A stretch of 42,080 bases of DNA from the NCBI RefSeq assembly GCF_001544075.1, contig NZ_BCNT01000025.1:1-42080 (forward strand). Direction: 5' to 3'. Both the position numbers and the translations under genes were made by a program. The notes below the pieces were generated by a model. The model was not told the DNA's origin. It saw nothing but the letters and a program-made list of their open reading frames with translations, and searched no databases. Below, one piece after another: positions 10,111 to 18,900 of the stretch (positions are counted from its first letter, which is position 1; the number at the start of each line of letters is the position of its first letter). Source of the stretch: Comamonas terrae (GTDB taxonomy: Bacteria > Pseudomonadota > Gammaproteobacteria > Burkholderiales > Burkholderiaceae_C).

Positions 10111-10200
10111 ACCCCCTGAGTCGCTTCGCGCCTTCCCCCTCTCTCTTCGGGAGGGGGACGACGCCATCGCCGCGAGGCGGCTCTTGCTCGGCGTCTCTGA
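10111..10200. repeat. Dispersed palindromic repeat, family B, copy 1
   Basis: CCCCCTGAGTCGCTTCGCGCC is followed by a stem CCCCCTC (10135-10141) / GAGGGGG (10151-10157). The same layout (CCCTGAG, a GC-rich stem, a C-run/G-run stem) recurs in reverse at 21250-21290 and 26172-26207. Such elements are scattered between genes in Comamonadaceae and can form transcript hairpins. Confidence 0.65.
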
Positions 10201-10230
10201 CTTGGTCAGCGCGGGCAGGGTTTGGTTCAC

Positions 10231-10283
10231 TTTTTGATAGCTGCATGCGCTTGTGTGTAGGGCGCTAGGGGCTGATTTTCCTA
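10231..10283. repeat. Dispersed palindromic repeat, family A, copy 1
   Basis: TTTTTGATAGCTGCATGCGCTT, a short spacer, then GGCGCTAGGGGCTGATTTT. It shares the plan TTTGATAGCTG - GCGCTT - AAGCGCT - GGC - TTTT with copies at 11795, 16209 and 29630. This copy has a degenerate second arm and abuts the livG start region. Confidence 0.65.
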
Positions 10284-10289
10284 TTTCTC

Positions 10290-11066
10290 ATGCTGACCAC
10301 TGACAAGCTCACCATTCGCTTTGGCGGCCATGTGGCGGTCAACGGCGTGACCTGCTCCTTCGAGCCGGGCACGCTGACGGCCATCGTCGGCCCCAACGGC
10401 GCGGGCAAGACCACCTACTTCAATCTGATCTCGGGGCAGTTGCGGGCCACGGAGGGCCGGGTGTCGCTGCAGGGCCGCGACCTCACGGACCTGCCGCCTT
10501 CGGCGCGCACGCGCGCCGGCCTGGGGCGGGCCTTCCAGCTCACGAATCTGTTTCCGGCCCTGTCGGTGCTGGAGAACGTGCGCCTGGCCGTGCAGGCCAC
10601 GCGCCAGGGGGCGCACCGGCGTGGCATGAACCTCTGGAGCATCTGGAGCGACCACGGCATGCTGCTGGCGCGTGCGCAGCAGATCCTGGAGCAGGTGGCG
10701 CTGTGGGCGCGGCGCGACGAACCGGTCTCGGCCCTGCCGCATGGCGACCAGCGCAAGCTGGAGGTGGCGCTGCTCATGGCGCTGGAGCCGCAGGTCTATA
10801 TGTTCGACGAGCCCACGGCGGGCATGAGCCATGACGAGGCGCCGGTGATCCTCGACCTGATCCGCGAACTCAAGAAGGACCGCAGCAAGACCATTTTGCT
10901 GGTGGAGCACAAGATGGACGTGGTGCGCGAACTGGCCGACCGCATCATCGTGCTGACCAACGGCACGCTGGTGGCCGATGGGCTGCCGGCCGAGGTGATC
11001 GCTTCGCCCGTCGTGCAGCAAGCCTATCTGGGCAATGTCGCAGGCGCCGCCAAGGAGGCCGCATGA
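10290..11066 (+). CDS. ABC importer ATP-binding protein, LivG-like
   Basis: A 258-residue ABC ATPase. It has Walker A GPNGAGKTT (about 33-41), a Q-loop near GRAFQLTNLFP, Walker B VYMFDEPTAGM and an H-loop (EHKMDVV). The signature motif reads ALPHGDQRK, with proline in place of the usual serine of LSxGQ-type motifs. The N-terminal insertion and the C-terminal end YLGN are typical of LivG rather than LivF. It pairs with the LivF-like ATPase, whose start overlaps its stop by 4 bp (ATGA), and powers import of the solute bound by the receptor at 8897. No strong Shine-Dalgarno is seen before the ATG. Confidence 0.88.
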   Translation: MLTTDKLTIRFGGHVAVNGVTCSFEPGTLTAIVGPNGAGKTTYFNLISGQLRATEGRVSLQGRDLTDLPPSARTRAGLGRAFQLTNLFPALSVLENVRLAVQATRQGAHRRGMNLWSIWSDHGMLLARAQQILEQVALWARRDEPVSALPHGDQRKLEVALLMALEPQVYMFDEPTAGMSHDEAPVILDLIRELKKDRSKTILLVEHKMDVVRELADRIIVLTNGTLVADGLPAEVIASPVVQQAYLGNVAGAAKEAA

Positions 11067-11788
11067 GCAACGCTTTGCTTGAACTCCAGGGCGTGCACAC
11101 CCACATCGGCGCCTATCACATCCTCCACGGCGTGGATTTGGCCGTGCCGCGAGGCGAGGTCACCATGCTGCTGGGCCGCAACGGCGCGGGCAAGACGACC
11201 ACGCTGCGCACCATCATGGGCCTGTGGCAGGCCAGCCAGGGCCGCATCCGTTTCGCCCAGCAGGACATCACGCGCCTGTCCACGCCGGCGATAGCCCGGC
11301 TCAACATCGCCTATGTGCCCGAGAACATGGGCATCTTCGCCGACCTCACGGTCAAGGAAAACCTGTTGCTGGCCGCACGCTCGGCCTCGAACGCCGCACG
11401 CATGGACCGCCAGCGCCTGGACTGGATCTGCGAGCTGTTCCCTGCCGTGCAGAAGTTCTGGGACCACCCGGCCGGCAAGCTCAGCGGCGGGCAAAAGCAG
11501 ATGGTGGCCGTGGCGCGCGCCATCGTCGAGCCGCGCGACCTGCTCATCGTGGACGAGCCCAGCAAGGGGCTGGCTCCGGCCATCATCAACAACATGATCG
11601 ACGCCTTTGCCCGGCTCAAAGCCAGCGGCGTGAGCATTCTGCTGGTGGAGCAGAACATCGCCTTTGCCAAGCGACTGGGCGACGGTGTGGCCGTGATGGA
11701 CAACGGCCGCGTCGTGCATGCGGGCCGCATGGCCGATCTCGCGGCCGACGAGGAACTGCAGCAGTCGCTGCTGGGGCTGGCGCTATGA
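11063..11788 (+). CDS. ABC importer ATP-binding protein, LivF-like
   Basis: A 241-residue ABC ATPase. It has Walker A GRNGAGKTTTLRTIMGL, a canonical signature LSGGQKQMVAVARA, Walker B LLIVDEPSKGLAP and switch histidine region LLVEQN, as in LivF and related subunits. It is translationally coupled to the LivG-like gene through an ATGA overlap. The two ATPases should form a heterodimer under the LivH/LivM-like permeases. A copy of a dispersed palindromic repeat lies between this gene and the next. Confidence 0.9.
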   Translation: MSNALLELQGVHTHIGAYHILHGVDLAVPRGEVTMLLGRNGAGKTTTLRTIMGLWQASQGRIRFAQQDITRLSTPAIARLNIAYVPENMGIFADLTVKENLLLAARSASNAARMDRQRLDWICELFPAVQKFWDHPAGKLSGGQKQMVAVARAIVEPRDLLIVDEPSKGLAPAIINNMIDAFARLKASGVSILLVEQNIAFAKRLGDGVAVMDNGRVVHAGRMADLAADEELQQSLLGLAL

Positions 11789-11794
11789 GGTCAC

Positions 11795-11858
11795 AAAAAT
11801 CAAAGCAAAAAGCAGCTCAAGCGCTTGCTGGTCAAGCGCTGGCAGCTATGGATATGAA
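11795..11858. repeat. Dispersed palindromic repeat, family A, copy 2 (reverse orientation)
   Basis: The core is a perfect 8-bp inverted repeat AGCGCTTG (11820-11827) / CAAGCGCT (11833-11840), flanked by CAGCT-type outer arms and A/T-rich ends. Read on the minus strand it begins CATAGCTGCCAGCGCTTG, matching the other copies. It lies inside the operon between the livF-like and livH-like genes. Confidence 0.75.
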
Positions 11859-11879
11859 AGTTGGCGCCGAGGTGAGGAC

Positions 11880-12863
11880 ATGATGCGCAAGGACCGCGAT
11901 TACAAGCCGCTGCTGCTGGTGCCGATGCTGGCGCTGGCCACCCTGCCGCTGGTGGGATCGCCCAGCACCTGGCTCACGCTGACGGTGGCGGGCCTGGCCA
12001 TGGGCATGATCATTTTCATCATCGCTTCGGGCCTGACGCTGGTGTTCGGCCTCATGGACGTGCTCAACTTCGGCCATGGCGTGTTCATTGCGCTGGGCGC
12101 CTTCGTCGCCACCAGCGTGCTCGGCGCCATGGGCGACTGGACGGGTTCGGCGCAGCTGTGGCGCAACCTGGTGGCCGTGCTGCCGGCCATGGTGGTGGCC
12201 ATGCTGGTGGCGGGCGCCCTGGGCCTGGCCTTCGAGCGCTTCATCGTGCGGCCCGTCTACGGCCAGCACCTCAAGCAGATTCTCATCACCATGGGCGGCA
12301 TGATCATCGGCGAGGAGTTGATCAAGGTCATCTGGGGGCCGCAGCAGATTCCGCTGCCGCTGCCCGAGGCCATGAAGGGCGCCTGGTTGCTGGGCGACGC
12401 GGCCGTGGAGAAATACCGGGTCTTCGCCGTGCTGGTGGGCGCCGCCGTGTTCGCGGTGCTGGCCTGGACGCTGGCACGCACCAAGATCGGCCTGCTGATC
12501 CGCGCCGGCGTGCAGGACCGCGAAATGGTCGAATCCCTGGGCTACCGCGTGCGCCGCCTGTTCGTGGCCGTGTTCGTCGCGGGCTCGGCCCTGGCCGGCC
12601 TGGGCGGCGTGATGTGGGGCCTGTACCAGCAGAACGTGGTGGCGCAGATGGGCGCCCAGGTCAATGTGCTGATCTTCATCGTCATCATCATCGGCGGCCT
12701 GGGCAGCACGGGCGGTGCGCTGATCGGTGCGCTGCTCGTCGGGCTGATGGCCAACTACACGGGCTTTCTGGTGCCCAAGGTGGCGCTGTTTTCCAATATC
12801 GCGCTCATGGTGGCTGTCTTGCTGTGGCGTCCCCAAGGCATCTATCCGGTCGCCAACCGCTGA
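11880..12863 (+). CDS. ABC importer permease, LivH-like
   Basis: A 327-residue inner-membrane permease with about eight hydrophobic segments. The LivH-type motif GLTLVFGLMDVLNFGHGVFIALGA spans about 44-67, and the C-terminal IVIIIGGLGSTGGALIGALLVG is conserved in the family. Two adjacent ATG codons (11880 and 11883) are possible; GAGG stretches at 11869 and 11874 serve either. The open frame continues upstream through the repeat at 11795-11858, but that part is not permease-like. It forms the translocation channel together with the next gene. Confidence 0.87.
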   Translation: MMRKDRDYKPLLLVPMLALATLPLVGSPSTWLTLTVAGLAMGMIIFIIASGLTLVFGLMDVLNFGHGVFIALGAFVATSVLGAMGDWTGSAQLWRNLVAVLPAMVVAMLVAGALGLAFERFIVRPVYGQHLKQILITMGGMIIGEELIKVIWGPQQIPLPLPEAMKGAWLLGDAAVEKYRVFAVLVGAAVFAVLAWTLARTKIGLLIRAGVQDREMVESLGYRVRRLFVAVFVAGSALAGLGGVMWGLYQQNVVAQMGAQVNVLIFIVIIIGGLGSTGGALIGALLVGLMANYTGFLVPKVALFSNIALMVAVLLWRPQGIYPVANR

Positions 12864-12874
12864 GGGAGAACAGA

Positions 12875-13945
12875 ATGCTCAACCGTTTGCTCTCCGGCGA
12901 TATGCCGCGCAATCGCGTGCTGGCCGTGATGCTGCTGGCCATCTTCGCGGGCCTGGCCCTGGCGCCGTTTCTCTTTCCCGGCGTTAAGGCGCTCAATGTG
13001 GCGGCCAAGGTGCTGATCTTTGTGGTGCTGGTGGCCAGCTTCGACCTGCTGCTCGGCTATACCGGCATCGTGAGCTTTGCCCACACCATGTTCTTCGGCA
13101 TAGGCGCTTATGGCGTGGCCATTGCCTCCACGCGCCTGGGCGCGGGCTGGGGCGCGCTGGCTGCGGGGCTGGGCGGCGCGCTCGCGGTTTCGCTGCTGCT
13201 GTCGCTGGCCGTGGGCCTGTTCTCGCTGCGCGTGCGGGCCATCTTCTTCGCCATGATCACGCTGGCCGTGGCCGCGGCCTTCCAGACCCTGGCCTCGCAG
13301 CTGTCGGACTGGACCGGGGGCGAGGACGGCCTGACCTTCAGGATGCCCGAATGGCTGTCGCCCAGCTTCGAGCCTTTCGAGAGCGAGATCTTCGGCGTGA
13401 CCATCGACGGCAAGATCCTCAGCTACTACCTGCTGTTCGTTCTCGCCGTGGTCTTGGTCCTGATGCTGCTGCGCATCGTCAATTCGCCGTTCGGCCGCGT
13501 GCTGCAGGCGATCCGCGAGAACGAATTCCGTGCCGAGGCCATCGGCTACCGCGTGGTGGTCTACCGCACCACCTCCAGCGTGCTGTCGGCCCTGTTCGCC
13601 TGCGTGGCGGGGGCCATGCTGGCCGTCTGGCTGCGCTACAACGGACCCGATACCTCGCTCTCGTTCGAGATCATGATGGACTGCCTGCTCATCGTGGTGA
13701 TCGGCGGCATGGGCACCGTCTACGGCGCGGTGGTCGGCTCCGTCGTGTTCCTGATCGCCCAGAGCTATCTGCAGGACCTGCTGCGCCTGGCCAGCGAGAC
13801 CGCCAGCAGCCTGCCCTGGCTGGCCGCGCTGCTCTCGCCCGACCGCTGGCTGCTGTGGCTGGGGCTGCTGTTCGTGCTGTCGGTCTACTACTTCCCGACC
13901 GGCGTGGTGGGCCGGCTGCGCGCGGCAGCGGCGCGCAAGGCCTGA
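12875..13945 (+). CDS. ABC importer permease, LivM-like
   Basis: A 356-residue permease with about ten hydrophobic segments and LivM hallmarks: LLLGYTGIVSFAHTMFFGIG (about 59-78), the cytoplasmic loop NSPFGRVLQAIRENEFRAEAIGY and VIGGMGTVYGAVVGS. The start at 12875 follows GAGGGAG with good spacing, 11 bp after the LivH-like stop. It completes a receptor, two ATPases and two permeases, a full Liv-type importer. The next gene begins only 70 bp later on the same strand with no terminator between. Confidence 0.88.
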   Translation: MLNRLLSGDMPRNRVLAVMLLAIFAGLALAPFLFPGVKALNVAAKVLIFVVLVASFDLLLGYTGIVSFAHTMFFGIGAYGVAIASTRLGAGWGALAAGLGGALAVSLLLSLAVGLFSLRVRAIFFAMITLAVAAAFQTLASQLSDWTGGEDGLTFRMPEWLSPSFEPFESEIFGVTIDGKILSYYLLFVLAVVLVLMLLRIVNSPFGRVLQAIRENEFRAEAIGYRVVVYRTTSSVLSALFACVAGAMLAVWLRYNGPDTSLSFEIMMDCLLIVVIGGMGTVYGAVVGSVVFLIAQSYLQDLLRLASETASSLPWLAALLSPDRWLLWLGLLFVLSVYYFPTGVVGRLRAAAARKA

Positions 13946-14015
13946 GCCCGAAGTTCCCATTCTTTCCCCGGCATCCCTTCCCTGACTGCTTTCACCACGA
14001 CAGGAGACATGGTCC

Positions 14016-16163
14016 ATGAAGAAGAACCCTGTGATTGCCTTGCCGCCCCTTCCCCTGGGGGCTCTTGCCGCGCTGGCGGCCGCCGTTCTGGCCGCCTGCG
14101 GGGGCGGCGACGGCGGAGAACGCAATGCCAAGCCCGGCTACCTGGGCGAGGTGCGGCAGCAGAGCTATGACGGCAGCAGCGACGACCTGCTGACTGCGGG
14201 CCTGGGCAGGAGCGGCCTGGCCGCCGCCACGGCGCCGGGCTTTGCCGATGCGCTCAGGCCCACGGCGGCCGAGCTGCGCCGCCTGGCCATCCACACCAAT
14301 TACCGCGCCATGCTGGACATGACGGCGGCGGGCGGCTACGGCACGTTCTACGGCCCCAATGTGGATGCGCAGGGCCGGGTGACGGCTGGCGAAGGCAAGA
14401 TCGCTGGCACCGAGTACATCGCGTTCTCGGACGACGGCACGGGCCGCAAGAACGTCACGCTCATGGTGCAGGTGCCGGACAGCTTCGATCCCAGGAAGGC
14501 CTGCATCGTCACCGCCACGGCTTCGGGCTCGCGCGGCGTGTACGGCGCCATCTCCACGGGCGAATGGGGGCTCAAGCGCGGCTGCGCGGTGGCCTATTCC
14601 GACAAGGGCACGGGCGCCGCGCCGCACGACCTCATGGGCGACACCGTGCCGCTGATCGACGGCACGCGCGCCACGGCCGCCGCGGCGGGCAAGCAGGCGG
14701 CCTTCAACGCGGGACTCACGGCCGGCGAACTGGCCGCCTTCAACACCGCCACGCCCAACCGCTTTGCCTTCAAGCATGCGCACTCGGGCCAGAACGCCGA
14801 GAAGGACTGGGGCCGTACCACGCTGCAGGCCGTGGAGTTCGCCTACTACGTGCTCAACGAGCGCTATGGGGACCGCAACGTGCTGGGCGAGCGCCTGAAG
14901 ACGCTCAAGCCCGGCAACACCATCGTCATCGCATCGAGCATCTCCAACGGCGGCGGCGCGGCGATTGCCGCGGCCGAGCAGGACACGCAGGGCCTCATCG
15001 ACGGCGTGGCCGTGTCCGAGCCTGCGGTGGAGCTGCCCGCCAGCCCCGGCGTGACCGTGCAGCGCGGCAGCGCGGCGCTGCCCGTGGTGGGCAGGACGCT
15101 GGTGGATTTCACGACCTATGCCAATCTCTACCAACCCTGCGCCTCGCTGGCGGCATCGGTCAGTGGCTCGCCCTATGCGGCGGCGTTCGCCGCGGGCTTT
15201 GCGAGTGCTGCGCTGCCGATTGCGCCCAACCGCTGCGCGGCGCTCAGGACCGCCGGTTTGCTGAGCGCCACGACCACGGCGGCCCAGGCCGAGGAAGCCT
15301 TGCAGAAGCTGCGCGACTATGGCTGGGAGCCCGAGTCCGGCGAGCTGCATGCCTCGCTGGCCGCCTTCGAGGTGGCGCCCGCCGTGTCGGTCACTTTTGC
15401 CAATTCGCTCTCGCGCGCCAGCGTGAAGGACAGCCTCTGCGGCTACAGCTATGCGGCAGCAAGCGCTTCCGGCGCCGTGGCGCCGCTGGCGCCCGAGGCG
15501 CTGGCCAGCATGTTCTCCACGGGCAACGGCGTTCCGCCATCGAGCGGCGTGCAGCTCATCAACAACAAGGGCAAGTTCGGCGCCGCGCGCGACTTCCTCT
15601 CCGTCTCGGTGAACTCGGGCGTGGCCGACTGGAACACGCCGGGCGCGCTGTGCCTGCGCAATCTGGTCACCGGCAGCGATGCCGCCGCCAGGGCGCTGCA
15701 GGCCGGTGTCGACGAGACGCGGCGCAACGGCAATCTGCGCGGCAAGCCGGCCATCATCGTCCACGGCCGCGCGGATGCGCTGCTGCCCGTGAACCACACG
15801 ACGCGGCCTTATGTGGCGCTCAACCGGAAAGTGGAGGGGGCCGCCAGCAAGCTCAGCTATGTGGAGGTCACGAATGCCCAGCACTTCGACAGCTTCATCG
15901 GACTGCCCGCCGTGCTGCCGGGCTACGACACGCGCTACATCCCGCTGCATGTCTACCTGAACCGCGCGCTCGATGCCATGTACGACCACCTGGCCAGCGG
16001 CAAGGCGCTGCCGCCCAGCCAGGTGGTGCGCACAGTGCCGCGCGGCGGCATGCCGGGGCAGGCACCGGCCTTGCAGCCGGCCAACCTGCCGGTGATAGCC
16101 GGCACGCCGGCGGCGGCCGACAGGATAGAGGTCGGTGCCGGTGCCATCCGCGTGCCGGACTGA
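14016..16163 (+). CDS. Lipoprotein D-(-)-3-hydroxybutyrate oligomer hydrolase
   Basis: A 715-residue secreted esterase of the 3HB-oligomer hydrolase family (3HBOH), which cleaves short esters released from poly-3-hydroxybutyrate into 3-hydroxybutyrate. An N-terminal lipoprotein signal ends in a LAAC lipobox followed by GGGDGG (about 26-34), so the protein is probably anchored in the outer membrane or exported. The likely nucleophile is S310 in SSISNGG (307-313), an S-x-S-N-G type serine motif rather than a classical GxSxG. A histidine near NAQHFDSF and an aspartate near GRADALLP are candidates for the rest of the triad. AGGAG at 14002-14006 supports the start. It follows the importer genes directly, suggesting that the importer takes up its products. 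Confidence 0.85.
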   Translation: MKKNPVIALPPLPLGALAALAAAVLAACGGGDGGERNAKPGYLGEVRQQSYDGSSDDLLTAGLGRSGLAAATAPGFADALRPTAAELRRLAIHTNYRAMLDMTAAGGYGTFYGPNVDAQGRVTAGEGKIAGTEYIAFSDDGTGRKNVTLMVQVPDSFDPRKACIVTATASGSRGVYGAISTGEWGLKRGCAVAYSDKGTGAAPHDLMGDTVPLIDGTRATAAAAGKQAAFNAGLTAGELAAFNTATPNRFAFKHAHSGQNAEKDWGRTTLQAVEFAYYVLNERYGDRNVLGERLKTLKPGNTIVIASSISNGGGAAIAAAEQDTQGLIDGVAVSEPAVELPASPGVTVQRGSAALPVVGRTLVDFTTYANLYQPCASLAASVSGSPYAAAFAAGFASAALPIAPNRCAALRTAGLLSATTTAAQAEEALQKLRDYGWEPESGELHASLAAFEVAPAVSVTFANSLSRASVKDSLCGYSYAAASASGAVAPLAPEALASMFSTGNGVPPSSGVQLINNKGKFGAARDFLSVSVNSGVADWNTPGALCLRNLVTGSDAAARALQAGVDETRRNGNLRGKPAIIVHGRADALLPVNHTTRPYVALNRKVEGAASKLSYVEVTNAQHFDSFIGLPAVLPGYDTRYIPLHVYLNRALDAMYDHLASGKALPPSQVVRTVPRGGMPGQAPALQPANLPVIAGTPAAADRIEVGAGAIRVPD

Positions 16164-16208
16164 TGCGCATGACCGGCCGGCGGCTGCGGCTACCGGCTGA
16201 CTACCGAA

Positions 16209-16261
16209 TTTGATAGCTGATGGTGCTTATCACATAAGCGCTGGAGGCACTTTTGATGCTG
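16209..16261. repeat. Dispersed palindromic repeat, family A, copy 3
   Basis: TTTGATAGCTG, then GCTTAT (16225-16230) / ATAAGC (16234-16239) around CAC, then GCGCTGGAGGCACTTTTGATG. Its distal part contains GGAGG 8 nt before the ATG at 16256, so the repeat appears to supply the ribosome binding site and start codon of the next gene. Confidence 0.7.
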
Positions 16262-17167
16262 AAATTTGCCATGCCCAACAACTGTGCTTCTGCGGCCATC
16301 GTGCCGGCATCCCGCTATGCGAACTGCGCTGGCTACGAGATTCATTACATGGACTGGCAGCCGACCAGCGAGCCCGTGGCCACGGTGATCGCCTGGCACG
16401 GCCTGGCCCGCACGGGCCGTGACATGGATGCGCTGGCGCAGTTCCTGGCCGGCCAGGGCTATCGCGTGATCTGCCCCGACACGCTGGGCCGGGGCCTGAG
16501 CCAGTGGAGCCGGGCGCCGCAAGAGGAATACAACCTGCGCTTTTACGCGCGGCTGGCGCGCGAGCTGATGGATGCGCTGGGGCTGGAGCAGGTGCACTGG
16601 GTGGGAACCTCCATGGGCGGAGCGATAGGCACGGTCTGCGCCTCGGGCCTGTTCGAGCCAGCGCTCAGGCAGCGCATTCTCACGCTCACGCTCAACGACA
16701 ACGCGCCCGAGCTGGCCGATGCAGCGCTGGCGCGCATCAGGGCCTATGCGGGACAGCCGCCGGTGTTTGCCACCGTGGCCGAGCTGGAGGACTTTTTCCG
16801 CACGGCCTACAAACCCTATGGCTGGCTCAGCGAGGCCGAGTGGCGCAAGCTCACCGAGACCAGCACGCGCCGCACCGACGACGGCCGCGTGACGCCGCAC
16901 TACGACCCGGCCATGATCCAGCAGTTCACCGCGCACGATGACGACTACCTGATCTGGGAGCACTACGATGCGCTGGCGCTGCCCGTGTTGCTGCTGCGCG
17001 GCGTGGATTCGGATCTGGTGCTCAGGCCCGTGGCCGAGCGCATGCAGCAGCGCGGGCCCGGTACCCAGGGGCTGCTGACCTGGCTGGAAATCGAAGGCTG
17101 CGGCCATGCGCCGGCCCTCAATGTGCCGGCGCACTTCGACGCCGTGCTGGGGCACTTGCGTCAGTGA
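16256..17167 (+). CDS. Alpha/beta-fold hydrolase
   Basis: A 303-residue soluble hydrolase of the alpha/beta superfamily. It has an oxyanion strand [13 protein letters not shown], the nucleophile elbow GTSMGGA (S119), a probable acid in [10 protein letters not shown] and the catalytic histidine in GCGHAPALN near the C-terminus. The substrate is unknown; esters, lactones and carbon-carbon bonds are all cleaved by relatives. Its place right after the 3HB-oligomer hydrolase makes an intracellular role on imported oligomers plausible but unproven. The start at 16256 is chosen for the GGAGG; 16271 is an alternative. Its 3' end overlaps the convergent permease gene by 7 bp. Confidence 0.8.
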   Translation: MLKFAMPNNCASAAIVPASRYANCAGYEIHYMDWQPTSEPVATVIAWHGLARTGRDMDALAQFLAGQGYRVICPDTLGRGLSQWSRAPQEEYNLRFYARLARELMDALGLEQVHWVGTSMGGAIGTVCASGLFEPALRQRILTLTLNDNAPELADAALARIRAYAGQPPVFATVAELEDFFRTAYKPYGWLSEAEWRKLTETSTRRTDDGRVTPHYDPAMIQQFTAHDDDYLIWEHYDALALPVLLLRGVDSDLVLRPVAERMQQRGPGTQGLLTWLEIEGCGHAPALNVPAHFDAVLGHLRQ

Positions 17168-18498
17168 TCGTGGTGCAGGTAGGCGGCCTGCCGGGGCAGC
17201 CGCATGCTGACGAAGAAAGCCAGCACCATCATGGCCGTCACATACCAGAAGAAAGCATGCTCGTGGCCCAGGGTCTTGAGCCCCAGCGCCACGTATTCGG
17301 CCGATCCGCCGAAGATCGCGTTGGCAATCGCGTAGGCCAGGCCCACGCCCAGGGCGCGCACTTCGGGCGGGAACATCTCGGCCTTCACAATGCCGGACAC
17401 CGAGGTATAGAAGCTCACGATCAGCATGCCTGCGGTGATCAGCAAAAAGGCCGGCAACGGGCTTTGCACATGCTGGAGCGCCGTCAGGATGGGGACGGTG
17501 AACAGGGCGCCCAGGCCACCGAACAGCATCATGTTGGTGCGCCGGCCGATGCGGTCCGACAGCATGCCGAACAGCGGCTGCACGCACATGAAGACCAGCA
17601 GCGCAAAGGTCATCACATGGCTGGCGGTCTTGATGGGCAGATGCACCGTGTTGACCAGGTACTTCTGCATATAGGTCGAGAAGGTGTAGAAGATCAGCGA
17701 GCCGCCGGCCGTGTAGCCCAGGACCGTGAGGAACGCTGCCTTATGGTGGCGCAGCAGGCCGCCGATGGTGCCGGCCTCGGCGGTTTTCCTGGCGGCCTCG
17801 GTCTGCGTCTCGTGCAGCGTGCGGCGCAGCAGCAACGCGACCACGGCCGCGACGGCGCCGCAGACGAACGGAATGCGCCAGCCCCAGGCCTTGAGTTCGG
17901 CCTCCGTCAGCAGGGCCTCGAGAATGACGATGACCAGCACGGCCAGCAACTGTCCCCCGATCAGGGTCACGTACTGGAACGAGGAGAAAAAGCCGCGCTG
18001 GCCGCGTAGCGCGACCTCGCTCATGTAGGTGGCCGTGGTGCCGTATTCGCCGCCCACGGACAGGCCCTGGAACAGCCGGCATATCAGCAGCAGGAACGGT
18101 GCCCAGGCGCCGATCTGGTCGTAGGTGGGCAGGGCGGCGATCACCAGGGAGCCCGCGCACATCATGGTCACCGAGATCAGCAGCGAGGTCTTGCGGCCCA
18201 GCCGGTCGCCGATGCGGCCGAACAGCCAGCCGCCGATGGGCCGCATCAGAAAGCCCGCCGCGAACACGCCCGCGGTGTTGAGCAGCTGGGCCGTGGGATC
18301 GGACTTCGGAAAGAACGAAGGCGCGAAATACAGCGCGGCGAATGCGTAGACATAGAAGTCGAACCACTCGACCAGATTGCCCGACGAGGCCGCCATGATG
18401 GCGAAGACCCGGTGCCGCCTTTCCTCGGGGGTATAGCTGCGCGGTGCTGCAGCGTCCTGCGCTGCAGGGGTGGACGTGCGGTTGTATGACTCTTGCAT
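17161..18498 (-). CDS. kgtP: MFS metabolite:H+ symporter, KgtP-like (alpha-ketoglutarate permease)
   Basis: A 445-residue major-facilitator permease of the metabolite:proton symporter group. The N-terminus has [21 protein letters not shown], the hallmark of KgtP/ProP relatives. MFS loop motifs are present twice ([14 protein letters not shown] and [14 protein letters not shown]), with [13 protein letters not shown] between. About 12 membrane segments are predicted. The best match is alpha-ketoglutarate permease, though dicarboxylate or related organic-acid transport is possible. AGGAAAGG about 10 nt before the ATG supports the start. It is transcribed toward the alpha/beta hydrolase gene, and the two coding regions overlap by 7 bp. 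Confidence 0.85.
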   Translation of the reverse strand: MQESYNRTSTPAAQDAAAPRSYTPEERRHRVFAIMAASSGNLVEWFDFYVYAFAALYFAPSFFPKSDPTAQLLNTAGVFAAGFLMRPIGGWLFGRIGDRLGRKTSLLISVTMMCAGSLVIAALPTYDQIGAWAPFLLLICRLFQGLSVGGEYGTTATYMSEVALRGQRGFFSSFQYVTLIGGQLLAVLVIVILEALLTEAELKAWGWRIPFVCGAVAAVVALLLRRTLHETQTEAARKTAEAGTIGGLLRHHKAAFLTVLGYTAGGSLIFYTFSTYMQKYLVNTVHLPIKTASHVMTFALLVFMCVQPLFGMLSDRIGRRTNMMLFGGLGALFTVPILTALQHVQSPLPAFLLITAGMLIVSFYTSVSGIVKAEMFPPEVRALGVGLAYAIANAIFGGSAEYVALGLKTLGHEHAFFWYVTAMMVLAFFVSMRLPRQAAYLHHDH

Positions 18499-18900
18499 GG
18501 ACTGCCTTTCCTGTCAGAACGTGCGGACGCTCTCCACGCAGCCGCCGGGGTTCGGGCTGCGGTGTGGCAGCCGCACGCAGGCAAGAAGCCTTGCGGACGA
18601 CTTCGCGCACCATCCCGCTCCGTAAAGCCGCTGCCGCGGCGCCAGGGGACGCCGATACGTTCCAAGTGCGTGTATGCGCTGCGGGCCTGGCTGGCCGAAC
18701 CGGCGGCCGGCCAGGACCCTGACCGGTTCATATTGCACCTGCGTCGCCTGCCACGGCTGTCGGTCGATTGCCTGTCAGCGCATCGGAACTGCAAGGACTT
18801 TTCCGGCGCGATTCAACCCTGGCGCAGCAGGGGTGCGGCGGCGGCGCTAGCATGGCGCGCATGCGGCGACGGTGGCTGCAGTCAGCCTGGAGTTGAGGCC
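18499..18900. other. Divergent intergenic region kgtP / dedA-rhodanese
   Basis: About 400 bp without a convincing gene. Frames are open across it, as expected at this GC content, but none looks like a protein. It should hold the promoters for the two divergent genes. Ribosome binding sites are visible at each end (AGGAAAGG for kgtP, GGAGTTGAGG for the dedA gene). I see no strong sigma-70 hexamers or clear repeats. Confidence 0.5.

Noticed and set aside
12158..13945. A 595-codon open frame covering the LivM-like gene and most of the LivH-like gene in another frame
   Set aside because: Only the part from 12875 looks like a permease. The first 239 codons are an out-of-frame shadow of the LivH-like gene, so there is no real fusion.
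14564..16213. A 549-codon open frame overlapping the 3HB-oligomer hydrolase
   Set aside because: Its product is Arg/Gly/Ala-rich low-complexity sequence, typical of a shadow frame in GC-rich DNA, while the hydrolase frame has clear family motifs.
18731..18752. A possible sigma-54 promoter for kgtP on the minus strand
   Set aside because: GG-N10-GC spacing is met by AGGCGACGCAGGTGC, but the -24 element lacks the TGGCAC core and no enhancer dyads are nearby. Such matches arise by chance in GC-rich DNA.
18493..18900. An upstream extension of the DedA-rhodanese gene by 136 codons
   Set aside because: The segment is Arg/Ala-rich without membrane or signal features. The ATG at 18901 begins the normal DedA N-terminus and has a ribosome binding site.
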